Numbered from the stretch's first letter, positions 33,656-41,860 are shown. The stretch: DNA of 64,000 nucleotides from CAZNYN01 sp964577295 (GCA_964577295.1 CAZNYN010000001.1:67301-131300); one strand, 5' to 3'. The notes: generated from the sequence alone by a model not told the origin. Translations and numbers: made by a program.

Positions 33656-34564
33656 ATGAAAACAATAGGAATCGACCTGGGCGGACACACAATAGCCTGC
33701 GCAGAAATAGACATCTCGCACCGAGAGCCGTACATCCTGCGCAGGATAGAAATGCAGACACCTGAAGAAAGAACCTTGCCCGAAGTTTTGTCTGCCCTAA
33801 TCGGCGGAATATCGCAGCTCGCCTGCGATGAGCGCGAACTGAATATCGGAATAGGTGTGCCGGGATTCCTCGACAAAGAGAGAAAAAAAATACAAAAACT
33901 TACAAACTTCAAGGGGTTTGAAAACATACCTTTTCCCTCACTGCTTAACAAAAAACTTGCAGAATCAGGAATAGATTCACGCATAATTATGGAAAATGAC
34001 GCAAACTGCGCCGCATTGGGCGAAGGTCTCCGCGGCGCGGCAAAAGGCTGCTCCGACTTTATCGTTCTCACACTCGGAAGCGGCATAGGGGCGGGCATAA
34101 TATCGGGCGGAAAACTCGTTACAGGCGCGCACGGAATGGCGGGCGAGTGCGGACACATCGTAATAAGCGAAAAGATAAAAAAATGCGCCTGCGGAGGAAT
34201 GGGACATGCAGAAAGCTTTGCATCGGCGGACAGAGCTGAGGCGGAAGCAAAAAAAATAGGCCATCCCGCAGACTTCAAACTCCTTTGGCAAGACAGAGAC
34301 AATCCAAAAATCAAGACAATATTGGCCCCAACAATAACGTCCATAGCGAAGACAATAGCCACAGTAACAGTAACCTTTGACCCAGAAATAACAATCCTAA
34401 ACGGCGGAATGAGCAGAGCGGAAGGCATAGTACAGATGCTCGAAAACACGGCAAAAAACTACCTCCCGACCCCATTCACACCACACCTGAAAATAGAAAA
34501 ATCAAAACTGCAGGCAGACGCCGCACTGTACGGAGCAGTGGCGGGCTTTGCCGAAAATATCTAG
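33656..34564 (+). CDS. ROK-family sugar kinase
   Basis: A 302-residue ROK protein (glucokinase / N-acetylhexosamine kinase type). The ATP-binding IGIDLGGHTIACAEID opens the protein, the sugar site ENDANCAALGEGLRGAAKG is near residue 115, and LTLGSGIGAGIISGGKL and GMAGECGHI follow. The structural zinc motif reads CACGGMGH, with histidine in place of the third cysteine; this variant occurs in the family. No DNA-binding domain is present, so it should be an enzyme, not a repressor. It lies 7 bases after the D-aminopeptidase, which suggests cell-wall amino-sugar or peptide recycling. The sugar is not determined. Confidence 0.92.
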   Translation: MKTIGIDLGGHTIACAEIDISHREPYILRRIEMQTPEERTLPEVLSALIGGISQLACDERELNIGIGVPGFLDKERKKIQKLTNFKGFENIPFPSLLNKKLAESGIDSRIIMENDANCAALGEGLRGAAKGCSDFIVLTLGSGIGAGIISGGKLVTGAHGMAGECGHIVISEKIKKCACGGMGHAESFASADRAEAEAKKIGHPADFKLLWQDRDNPKIKTILAPTITSIAKTIATVTVTFDPEITILNGGMSRAEGIVQMLENTAKNYLPTPFTPHLKIEKSKLQADAALYGAVAGFAENI

Positions 34565-34897
34565 ATACTTAAAACTTCTCCTAAAGCTTAAAACGAAGTG
34601 GCATTGCCTTACAAAGCCTATTTCAATAATAAATCTTTTATTACTGCGCGGAGTTTGCTCTCTTCGCTTCGCGGCAGCTGCATTATGCGGAAGTTTATTT
34701 TGACCTTTATGGCTATGACTGCAAGTTAAAAGCAAGTTGAAACATGCAGGAGATAGACGTCTCAGAAATTGCTATTTTTATAAAACAACATTTACAAACA
34801 TTGTAAAATTATATAGTTTATAAAATCTATTTTACAAACTTTACCAATATTACGGGTTGTGATAATATCAGATTATAAATTCTGTGGGGGCGATCTC
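34565..34897 (+). promoter_or_regulatory. Intergenic region with a perfect 7-bp inverted repeat
   Basis: No gene is visible. The second half is very AT-rich and holds TTTACAA (34791-34797), a 3-base centre and TTGTAAA (34801-34807), a perfect palindrome of operator type. A further TTTACAAA copy follows at about 34830. These may control the ATPase gene at 34898. Confidence 0.4.
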
Positions 34898-36091
34898 ATG
34901 GTAGATAGACAAGAGTATCTTGATGATTTGATAAATTTTAAGGACAAAGATTTGATAAAAGTAGTGACCGGCATTCGCAGATGCGGCAAATCTACGATGT
35001 TTGAAATATTCCAAAATTACCTGAGAAATATCGGCGTAGAGGACGAGCAAATAATTGCTGTCAACTTAGAGGACGGTGATTTCCGTCATATTCGCACAGC
35101 GGAGACATTATATGAATATGTGCAAAGCAGACTTGCTGTAGGCAGAAATAATTACGTTTTTTTAGATGAGGTTCAACAGGCAGAGAACTTTCAGAAGGCT
35201 GTTGACTGGCTCTACGTAAAAAAGGGTATAGATCTCTACATCACAGGTTCTAATGCATTTTTACTCTCGGGAGAACTTGCCACACTGCTTTCGGGCAGAT
35301 ATGTAGAAATAAAGATGCTGCCTCTTTCATTTAAAGAGTACGTCTCTGCCTATCCGGGCAACAGAAACATGTTTGAGCTTTACAGGAATTACCTGTCAAA
35401 CAGCTCATTTCCGGGAACGCTTGAGCTCACGAGGAAGCAGGATATCAGAGCATATCTTGAAGGCATATATAACACAATCTTGATTAAAGATATTGCTATA
35501 AGGAAGAAAATATCAGACACGTCCATGCTGCAAAGCGTAACAGAGTTTATGTTCGATAATATAGGGAACATGGTTTCGTCTACAAAAATATCCAACCAGA
35601 TGACATCCTTCGGAAGAAAAATCAGTGTTCCCAGTGTTGAGGCTTATCTTGGCGCGCTTGCGGAAAGCTTTATATTTTATAAAGTGGGCAGATACGATAT
35701 AAAGGGGAAACAGCGGTTAGCGACAGGTTCTAAATACTATGCTGCGGATATCGGGCTTCGATATTTTATTCTAGGTACGAAAGAGACTGATATGGGACAC
35801 ATTCTGGAAAATATCGTATTTTTAGAGCTTTTAAGGAGAGGTTACGAGATATATATCGGGAAAATAGGAAGTGTGGAGGTCGATTTTATCGCAATAGGGT
35901 CAATGGGGTGTGAATATTATCAAGTATCGCAGACTGTGGCGGAAGAGTCCACACTTAAGCGTGAACTTGCTCCTTTGAACGCAATCAAAGACCATAACCC
36001 CAAATATCTGCTGACCATGGACTACACACCTCAGACCTCTTACAACGGTATAAGGCAGATAAATGTTCTGGATTGGCTGCTCGATATTTAA
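34898..36091 (+). CDS. AAA-type ATPase with DUF4143 domain
   Basis: A 397-residue protein of the accessory AAA/DUF4143 family. Walker A GIRRCGKST lies near residue 24 and Walker B NYVFLDEVQQAENFQ near residue 87. A sensor region (DLYITGSNAFLLSGELATLLSGRYVEIKMLPLSFKEY) follows, then a wHTH-like stretch, and a C-terminal nuclease-like DUF4143 part (FILGTKETDMGHILENIVFLELLRRGYEIYIGKIGSVEVDFIA). The ATG at 34898 has a G-rich Shine-Dalgarno; an in-frame ATG-like start 39 bases upstream is less suited. Such genes are sporadic and often multicopy in anaerobes; their function is not established. The region around is AT-richer than the rest of the window, consistent with acquired DNA. Confidence 0.85.
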   Translation: MVDRQEYLDDLINFKDKDLIKVVTGIRRCGKSTMFEIFQNYLRNIGVEDEQIIAVNLEDGDFRHIRTAETLYEYVQSRLAVGRNNYVFLDEVQQAENFQKAVDWLYVKKGIDLYITGSNAFLLSGELATLLSGRYVEIKMLPLSFKEYVSAYPGNRNMFELYRNYLSNSSFPGTLELTRKQDIRAYLEGIYNTILIKDIAIRKKISDTSMLQSVTEFMFDNIGNMVSSTKISNQMTSFGRKISVPSVEAYLGALAESFIFYKVGRYDIKGKQRLATGSKYYAADIGLRYFILGTKETDMGHILENIVFLELLRRGYEIYIGKIGSVEVDFIAIGSMGCEYYQVSQTVAEESTLKRELAPLNAIKDHNPKYLLTMDYTPQTSYNGIRQINVLDWLLDI

Positions 36092-36540
36092 TTGCGGGAA
36101 AAATAGGACAAAAAACACCGGCACAAAACCATGGTTCTGTGTCGGTTGGGCTGTGTCAATCACTAACTTATAGCGGGTGTATCTGTATCCGCAAGCGAGC
36201 CTGCTTCCCTAGTCCCGCATTGTCCTCAGCATATGTTAATTTATATATCATTATCCGCTTTTATCCCATATTATCCGGTCGTATGCGAGGGCTTTTGGGG
36301 GATTTTTAGAGAACGATACGAATTACGGAGAAGCGTGAATTTGTAATGGCTGTATCTATTCTTAAATATTGTGCCGTTAAAAAATTTAGTTAGTTCTTTG
36401 GGTGAAAAATTAGTTGTTCCGGAGATATTTTCATTGCAAAGGGGGAGTTTTATTTTTTTGCAATTTCCGGTAACTATATATTATACAGTGCGATGGCGCT
36501 GTTTTTTGTCTCTGTGCAAACTTTAACATTTTTTGCGCAT
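36092..36540. other. Gene-free stretch after the DUF4143 ATPase
   Basis: About 450 bases with no convincing ORF. An imperfect hairpin around 36107-36145 (ACCGGCACA with TGTGTCGG) may end the ATPase transcript, but it lacks a T run. The rest is AT-rich and I see no repeat or known RNA in it. Confidence 0.4.
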
Positions 36541-36568
36541 TTGACATAAATTGTCCATGTAGTAAGAT
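36541..36568 (+). promoter_or_regulatory. Promoter of the toxin-antitoxin pair
   Basis: TTGACA (36541-36546) and TAAGAT (36563-36568) with a 16-bp spacer, 23 bases before the chosen toxin start. Confidence 0.65.
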
Positions 36569-36591
36569 AAAGCATGGGAGAGGTGTATCTT

Positions 36592-36912
36592 ATGTCGGAT
36601 CTTTTGAAAATAAGAAGCTTGTGTCTTTCAGGGGCTCTGCGCTGGACTTCCCATATTATGGTGCGCATTCTGCAGCGCGGCATCGACATTGACGATATAT
36701 GCAATGTTTTATTCAAAGGTGAAATAATAGAAGAATACCCAAACGACTATCCATATCCAAGCTGTCTGCTTATGGGAATTTCTATAGGTAAAAAGTGGCT
36801 GCATGTGGTTTGCGGTGTGGGTGATGATGAATTATGGCTGATTACGGCCTATTATCCGAATATATCAGAGTGGGAATCTGACTATAAAACACGAAGGGGG
36901 ACAATGTCATGA
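36592..36912 (+). CDS. DUF4258 protein, probable RelE/MqsR-type toxin
   Basis: A 106-residue small basic-to-neutral protein with the DUF4258 pattern: a helix ALRWTSHIMVRILQRGIDIDDICNVLFKGEIIEEYP, then GKKWLHVVCGVGDDELWLITAYYP, the closing TAYYP being typical. The fold belongs to the RelE/MqsR RNase superfamily. I chose the ATG at 36592 (MSDLLK) because GGGAGAGGTG precedes it; an ATG at 36574 is in frame but is itself part of that region. The next gene overlaps by 4 bases and encodes a zinc-finger antitoxin, so the pair looks like an mqsRA-type toxin-antitoxin module with the toxin first. Confidence 0.8.
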   Translation: MSDLLKIRSLCLSGALRWTSHIMVRILQRGIDIDDICNVLFKGEIIEEYPNDYPYPSCLLMGISIGKKWLHVVCGVGDDELWLITAYYPNISEWESDYKTRRGTMS

Positions 36913-37136
36913 CTTGTTTTATGTGTAGGGGAAAGTTGGAAAATAAAAATACAACATTCATGGCTGACCTCGGAACGACAATCGTCATAATCAAAAACGT
37001 TCCTTCACAAGTCTGCACTCAGTGCGGAGAGGTCTCTTACAGTGATGATGTCGCAAGGCAGCTTGAACGCATCGTATCAAGGGTGCGCTGTGCGGTGACT
37101 GAGATAGCTGTTGTAAACTACGAGGAGGCTGCGTGA
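36909..37136 (+). CDS. YgiT/MqsA-type zinc-finger antitoxin
   Basis: A 75-residue protein with two CxxC pairs (CFMCRGKL at the start and VCTQCGEVSYSDD near residue 40) that should bind one zinc, as in the N-terminal domain of MqsA. The helix-turn-helix half of full MqsA is absent; after the zinc domain only a short helix (VARQLERIVSRVRC) and VVNYEEAA remain. It would neutralise the DUF4258 toxin by direct binding. With no DNA-binding domain visible, autoregulation is doubtful. Confidence 0.82.
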   Translation: MTCFMCRGKLENKNTTFMADLGTTIVIIKNVPSQVCTQCGEVSYSDDVARQLERIVSRVRCAVTEIAVVNYEEAA

Positions 37137-37863
37137 TTGCATAGGTCGTGACAATATCTCCGTTTACTGCTTCAGCCGCATAAAAAGCTTTACAGCTACT
37201 GCCTTTTACTTCCTCATTTTCCGCAGCATAAACTCCTCAAATTGCGGTAATGTCAGGAAAAAAGGGCAGTTTTTTTGTGAAATTTTTCAGAGGGCACTGG
37301 GAATCGTGGAGAAGTGCAGACTTAAAATATTTACAATTCTCTTTGAGCATCCTAAATGTCAACATCGCGATTTCACTTTTCTGCCGCGGTTAAAAGCCCG
37401 TATTCACTCACTTTTGCCCCATATTCTGCTCTGTATTTGCCTTTTTTGAAGGTTTAGAAAAAATGAAATTGCACCTTCTGAGTTTTTAGTGCTTCCCGAC
37501 AAAGCCTTACTATCAGTGAATTTAAACAGTGTCTGTAAAACTTTTGCTGTACCGTTAGGAGTACCGTTCCCTGCAAAATATAATCAACGGCACGGCGCGT
37601 TTCGATATACGGTACACCTGCGATTTTAGACTTCGGATAAATGTAAGCTTTGCCTGTCATCTAACATGACTCTAAGTTATGATAACATACAGTAAGCTAT
37701 AAAGCAAGATAAATGGCAAATATTTAAGGATCGATGGGAAAAAAGACAGAGCGGGTGTCAGGGGTATATTGACATGTGCATTTAGCCGTTTAATCACTCC
37801 CAGGCATAAGTGATTCACACGCTTCAGGTTGCCTTGATATGTGATATACAAAAAATTGTGTAA
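37137..37863. other. Gene-poor stretch with possible decayed coding remnants
   Basis: About 730 bases without a gene I can support. A minus-strand frame at 37454-37660 (68 codons, containing YPKSKIAGVPYIETRRAVDY) recalls the C-terminal winged-helix part of Fic-family proteins for about 30 residues and then loses resemblance, as a frameshifted remnant would. No repeat, RNA or insertion-sequence end is visible. Confidence 0.3.
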
Positions 37864-37892
37864 TTGACAAAAATATGTATTTAGTGTACTCT
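37864..37892 (+). promoter_or_regulatory. Promoter of the TSUP-OCD gene pair
   Basis: TTGACA (37864-37869) and TACTCT (37887-37892) with a 17-bp spacer, 43 bases before the transporter ATG. Confidence 0.6.
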
Positions 37893-37935
37893 GTTATTGT
37901 TGTGAAATTAATAACAAATATGGAGGTAGGTACAC

Positions 37936-38805
37936 ATGGTTAAAATTTTGCTTGCTCTTATTGTTGTGGCCAACGGTATTTTTGCTTTTAGGTTCTTCTC
38001 TGACTTTGTAAAGCACAAAGCTGATGCTTTCAAGGAAAACGGCAGTAATGCTCTGCTTGCTGTTTGGGGATTTATCGTATTCTTCCTTTCCACTTTCGGC
38101 ATATCAGATTTCGCCTTGTCCACAGTTTTCTACCGTCTGCGCAAACTTGTTGATGATACGAAACTTCCGGGCACTCTGAATACGCAATGTGCTATTCCCG
38201 TAGCTGTAATGGCTCTTGCCTATATATCAACCATCAGCGTCGATCAGACAACACTGATTCTGCTTATTATTTCTCAGATGGTCGGGGCATATTTCGGTCC
38301 TCGTTTTGTAGTAAAAATGCCTGTTAAGCAGATACGTGCGTTTATGGGCTTTGGCCTTCTTACAGCAGCATTTTTTGTTCTTGCCGGCAAATTCGGCATA
38401 CTGCCTTCAGGCGGGGGAGCCGTTGGTCTAAGCGGGTGGAAACTTATCCTTGGCATGGCTCTTCTGCTTGTCTATGGTGCCTTAAACAACTTGGGTGTCG
38501 GTTCTTATGCTCCTACAATGGCTACAGTCTATGCCCTCGGTCTTAATCCGGCTATAGCGTTTCCCGTTATGATGGGAGCCTGTACCTTCTCTGTTCCTCT
38601 CGGTGCAATGGAGTTTGTTCGTTTAGACAAATACGGAAGAAAGATAACATTCTTTTGCAGCGTTTTCGGAACCTTGGGAGTCCTTGCAGCAGTGTTTATT
38701 GTAAAGAGTCTTGATACAGCTATGCTTCAGTGGGTTGTCGCCGCTGTAATTATGATTGCGGCTATTGATTTAATCCACTCTGTATTCAAATCATCCAAAG
38801 CGTAG
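37936..38805 (+). CDS. TSUP (TauE/SafE) family membrane transporter
   Basis: A 289-residue inner-membrane protein with about eight helices in two similar halves. GISDFALSTVFYRL near residue 55 and NNLGVGSYAPTMATVYALGLNP near residue 188 are the paired family blocks. TSUP proteins move small anions such as sulfite, sulfoacetate or other organic acids. GGAGG lies before the ATG. It is followed after 15 bases by an ornithine-cyclodeaminase-like gene and then a YheO-type regulator, so its substrate may relate to that enzyme's amino or imino acid. Confidence 0.85.
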   Translation: MVKILLALIVVANGIFAFRFFSDFVKHKADAFKENGSNALLAVWGFIVFFLSTFGISDFALSTVFYRLRKLVDDTKLPGTLNTQCAIPVAVMALAYISTISVDQTTLILLIISQMVGAYFGPRFVVKMPVKQIRAFMGFGLLTAAFFVLAGKFGILPSGGGAVGLSGWKLILGMALLLVYGALNNLGVGSYAPTMATVYALGLNPAIAFPVMMGACTFSVPLGAMEFVRLDKYGRKITFFCSVFGTLGVLAAVFIVKSLDTAMLQWVVAAVIMIAAIDLIHSVFKSSKA

Positions 38806-38820
38806 CGGAGGCCGAATAAA

Positions 38821-39813
38821 ATGTTGATACTCACAGGAAAAGATATACACTCTGTATTTTCGATGAGGGACGCCATAGAGGCGGATAAAAAGGCGTTTGT
38901 GCTTCATTCTCAGGGCTGTGCAAAAGTGCCTCTCAGAATCAATCTGGAAACAGATGCAAAAGACGGCCAGTGCATGTTCATGCCTGCGTATGTAGGAGGA
39001 AGTTTAAATATGGCAGGAGTCAAAATAGTCTCCTACTTTCCCGCAAATGCGAGTAAAGGAATACCTGTCGTACCTGCCACAGTCCCTCTTATAGACGGTA
39101 CGACCGGTCTTGTTACCGCGATAATGGAAGGAACAGTATTAACTCAGATGAGAACTGCCGCCATTTCGGGAGCGGCAACGGAACTTCTTTCAAACGAAGA
39201 CAGCTGTGTGGGGGCGCTGTTTGGAACAGGCGGTCAGGGATCGGCTCAGCTGGAAGCTCTTATGACGGTTCGTTCTTTTGAAGAAATACGAATTTATGAC
39301 ACAATGAAGGATAGAATTGCGCCCTTTATAGAGAAAAACAGCGAAATTGCCAAATCCTTCGGGGTAAAGCTTGTAGAGGCAAAAACTTCGAAAGAGGCCG
39401 TTTCCGATGCCGATGTTATAACAACGGTAACAACCTCGGCAGAGCCTGTATTCTCATCAGAATGGATCAAGCCCGGATGTCATATAAACGGTGTCGGCTC
39501 ATACACCCCTTCAATGAGAGAAATACCGTCGGAAGTGCTTCTGCGCGCTTCGTGCATATTTGTAGACAATAAAGAAGCAGTTACGGCGGAAGCAGGAGAT
39601 TTCATAATACCGGCAAAAGAGGGGCTATTCTCCTTCGGAAAAATATCCGGTGAGTTGGGAGATTTGATTTTAGGAAACCTGAAAGGCCGCTCCTCCCATG
39701 ATGATATTACCGTGATGAAAACCGTGGGATTTGCCACACTCGACATAGTAACCGCATCGGAAATTGCCAAGAAAGCAGAAAAAGCAGGTGTGGGCACTAT
39801 AATCACATTATAG
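38821..39813 (+). CDS. Ornithine cyclodeaminase / mu-crystallin family protein
   Basis: A 330-residue NAD(P)-dependent enzyme of the OCD/mu-crystallin family, whose members include ornithine cyclodeaminase, alanine dehydrogenase (archaeal) and ketimine reductases. The family blocks are VPLRINL, MFMPAYVGGSLNMAGVKIVSYFP near residue 60, MRTAAISGAATELLS near residue 115, the Rossmann motif LFGTGGQGSAQLEALM near residue 138, and HINGVGSYTPSMREI near residue 222. GGAGG precedes the ATG. A paired regulator resembling DauR (D-arginine utilisation) suggests work on a D-amino acid or its imine, but the substrate is not proven. Confidence 0.88.
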   Translation: MLILTGKDIHSVFSMRDAIEADKKAFVLHSQGCAKVPLRINLETDAKDGQCMFMPAYVGGSLNMAGVKIVSYFPANASKGIPVVPATVPLIDGTTGLVTAIMEGTVLTQMRTAAISGAATELLSNEDSCVGALFGTGGQGSAQLEALMTVRSFEEIRIYDTMKDRIAPFIEKNSEIAKSFGVKLVEAKTSKEAVSDADVITTVTTSAEPVFSSEWIKPGCHINGVGSYTPSMREIPSEVLLRASCIFVDNKEAVTAEAGDFIIPAKEGLFSFGKISGELGDLILGNLKGRSSHDDITVMKTVGFATLDIVTASEIAKKAEKAGVGTIITL

Positions 39814-39826
39814 AACCTGAGCACAT

Positions 39827-39895
39827 ATTGCGGCTGTGTGATAACATATAGAAAGACAACATTGCTTTCTCACTTTGTTATTACACAGCCGTAAT
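39827..39895 (+). terminator. Long intergenic hairpin between the OCD-like gene and its regulator
   Basis: A 20-bp stem (39827-39846 with 39876-39895, two G-U pairs in RNA) contains an inner AGAAAG/CTTTCT helix. It starts 14 bases after the stop codon and is followed by a short T-rich stretch. It may terminate the TSUP-OCD transcript or set expression of the regulator that begins 8-23 bases later. Confidence 0.65.
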
Positions 39896-39902
39896 TTCTT
39901 AT

Positions 39903-40565
39903 ATGGGGGAAATAGATTTGCATAAATGTCATCCGATGATAGAGCCTTTTATAAGTGTTGTTCATCTTCTTGGATCAATGCTCGGAAAAGAATATGAGAT
40001 AGTGCTTCATGATGTCTCAAGCGGGGAATCGGAAGTTGTCGCTCTGGAAAATGGGGAACTTACGGGGCGCAGCTATGATTCCCCTATGACAGACTTCGGT
40101 AACTTTCTAATGACAAGTCCCGAAGCCGAAAATTTAGATTACTTCGCAAATTATCCCTCAAAGGCCGCAAATGGGCGCACATTGCGTTCGGGAGTCTCCC
40201 TGATACGGGATGAAAAGAAAAAATTAATAGGTTTTCTATGTATAAATTACGACATGACAAAGGCCAACATGCTGAAAGACATGGGATCATTCCTCACAGC
40301 CACCCAGCCACTCTCTTTTAACGATATCGTATCCGAAAATATAGGCAGCATGGATGATGAAAAGAATATGATGGAAGAAGCCCGCCGAAAATTCGGCAAG
40401 CCCCTTGCCTATCTGACAAGCAGTGAACGCAGACAGTGTCTTAAATATATGGATGATGCAGGATTTTTTAAGCTGAAGGGCTCTGTCGAAGCTCTTGCCG
40501 ATGAAATGGAGAAGAGCAGATACACACTTTACGCCGATCTAAGACAACTGCGCAAAGATAAATAG
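39903..40565 (+). CDS. YheO-type PAS/helix-turn-helix regulator (DauR-like)
   Basis: A 220-residue transcription factor with an N-terminal YheO-like PAS domain (CHPMIEPFISVVHLLGSMLGKEYEIVLHDVSS, then LRSGVSLIRDEKKKLIGFLCINYD) and a C-terminal HTH_22-type domain (YLTSSERRQCLKYMDDAGFFKLKGSVEALADEMEKSRYTLYADLR). The ATG at 39903 has no Shine-Dalgarno. A TTG at 39918 has GGGGG at good spacing and would begin HKCHPMIEPF, like family N-termini, so the TTG is a serious alternative. DauR of Pseudomonas represses D-arginine catabolism; by position this protein probably controls the TSUP-OCD pair. Confidence 0.87.
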   Translation: MGEIDLHKCHPMIEPFISVVHLLGSMLGKEYEIVLHDVSSGESEVVALENGELTGRSYDSPMTDFGNFLMTSPEAENLDYFANYPSKAANGRTLRSGVSLIRDEKKKLIGFLCINYDMTKANMLKDMGSFLTATQPLSFNDIVSENIGSMDDEKNMMEEARRKFGKPLAYLTSSERRQCLKYMDDAGFFKLKGSVEALADEMEKSRYTLYADLRQLRKDK

Positions 40566-40576
40566 AGAGTATTCTC

Positions 40577-40619
40577 ATGTCCCTTATTGCATTCAGTATT
40601 AATATGCAATAAGGGACAT
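40577..40619. terminator. Bidirectional terminator between the YheO-type regulator and the ParA-like gene
   Basis: A 16-bp perfect stem (40577-40592 with 40604-40619) with an 11-base loop lies between two converging genes. Confidence 0.88.
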
Positions 40620-40634
40620 AATTTAGTTAATAGA

Positions 40635-41684
40635 CTACCATAAATTTGTATTTATATATTTTAGCTGATTCTTTACTTTTTCAACAGAGTGATTGACACA
40701 AGTTTTAATTCTATTGATTGTTACGGAATCACCTTCTCTTAGTAACTCAATTGGTTTAGATTGAGCTGTTGACATTCTTCCTGTGCCGAGAAAATCGTCC
40801 AGAAGCAAAATGTGATTATCCGGATTTGTCGTTGTGAATCGGCTGATATTTCTGTTAACTATATCCCTTATTTTTTCAAGGAAAACTTTTGTTTGCTGAT
40901 TAGGAATATGTCGTGCTCCCGGACGTGTAGACCAGCCGCAGTGAGTAAGGACAACCATCTGTATTTTAGGCTCATGGTTGTTCGAGGGCATTGTAAGTCT
41001 GAACTCGCTTGACGGATTTGAAAGGGTATTCAGAAGCAGAGATAGTGAGTTAATAGATTGCTGATCCGTTCTTACAGGAACAATGAGGGCATCTGTTGCA
41101 TGCCATGCAAGATGAGTGGCTCCGGCAAAAAACGGGGAAGTATCAATAAGATATTTATTTGTGCCGGTCTCTGTCATTTCTCTTTCTATTTCCGCTTTTA
41201 AGGAGAAGAGCATATTGTCTATTATCCTTGCCGCGTTTGCTCCGGGCATCGTTTTTGCCTGCACCAGTGCATTGGCTATTTGTGATGGCAGCATGTAGAG
41301 AGAGGGCGATGAAGGCAGATAAAAACTGTTTTTTTCTGTAAAATATTCATTTGTGGCAGCTATATTCTGAGCAACATGACCTGCGCTTCCATAGCCAAGC
41401 ATAAAGTACTGCAGCAGCATATCATATACTGTGGGGCTCGTGTTGCTGTAATATTGGTTATCGTAGAAATATGATAAATTCCCTTGCGGGCAAGTGTCCG
41501 CCATTAATATGTTATCAGTCAGATACGATAGATTAAATGCTAAAGATGTCTTGCCTATGCCTCCGCGTAAGTTGCAAATAGCGTAGTTATTATACTTTGG
41601 CAGAGGAAGAGGCTCGGCACTGCCGCATGCTATTTCATATTGCCTGGAAATCAGATTTGTAATATTACCGGTCAATTTTGACAT
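40635..41684 (-). CDS. Orphan ParA/MinD-type ATPase
   Basis: A 349-residue ATPase of the deviant-Walker ParA group. The P-loop reads CNLRGGIGKTSLAFNLSYL near residue 38, where the signature lysine of KGGxGKT is arginine. ILMADTCPQGNLSYF replaces the usual DxDPQGN, and YLIDTSPF supplies Walker B. No ParB or centromere-like repeat is next to it, and the C-terminal 100 residues match nothing I know. The ATG at 41684 is abutted by GGGG; a TTG at 41675 would have better spacing. It stands alone between two terminators. It may be a remnant of a mobile element or have a role in positioning a cell structure. Confidence 0.72.
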   Translation of the reverse strand: MSKLTGNITNLISRQYEIACGSAEPLPLPKYNNYAICNLRGGIGKTSLAFNLSYLTDNILMADTCPQGNLSYFYDNQYYSNTSPTVYDMLLQYFMLGYGSAGHVAQNIAATNEYFTEKNSFYLPSSPSLYMLPSQIANALVQAKTMPGANAARIIDNMLFSLKAEIEREMTETGTNKYLIDTSPFFAGATHLAWHATDALIVPVRTDQQSINSLSLLLNTLSNPSSEFRLTMPSNNHEPKIQMVVLTHCGWSTRPGARHIPNQQTKVFLEKIRDIVNRNISRFTTTNPDNHILLLDDFLGTGRMSTAQSKPIELLREGDSVTINRIKTCVNHSVEKVKNQLKYINTNLW

Positions 41685-41706
41685 CCCCTTCTAATAGTAT
41701 AGTTTT

Positions 41707-41735
41707 ATTCTAGCATTGAACTTTCTGGTTGTCTA
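41707..41735 (-). promoter_or_regulatory. Promoter of the ParA-like gene
   Basis: Minus-strand TAGACA (41730-41735) and TAGAAT (41707-41712) with a 17-bp spacer, about 25 bases before the start codon. Confidence 0.6.
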
Positions 41736-41860
41736 TATTATATTTCGTCTTAATGGCACAATAAGTAAATATAATCAGGTTAAAGCGGAATAGTTAGGTG
41801 GGAGACGAGAAAGGACTGTACATTGCGGGGAGACGAGATTGGCGGTATATCCGTGCATGA

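Noticed and set aside
33409..34449. 346-codon minus-strand open frame
   Set aside because: It lies antisense to the clear M55 peptidase and ROK kinase genes, has no family resemblance or Shine-Dalgarno, and is a composition shadow.
39827..39895. The long hairpin as a tRNA-like or REP-type element
   Set aside because: It occurs only once in the window and lacks tRNA arms; it is kept as a hairpin with a probable termination or regulatory role.
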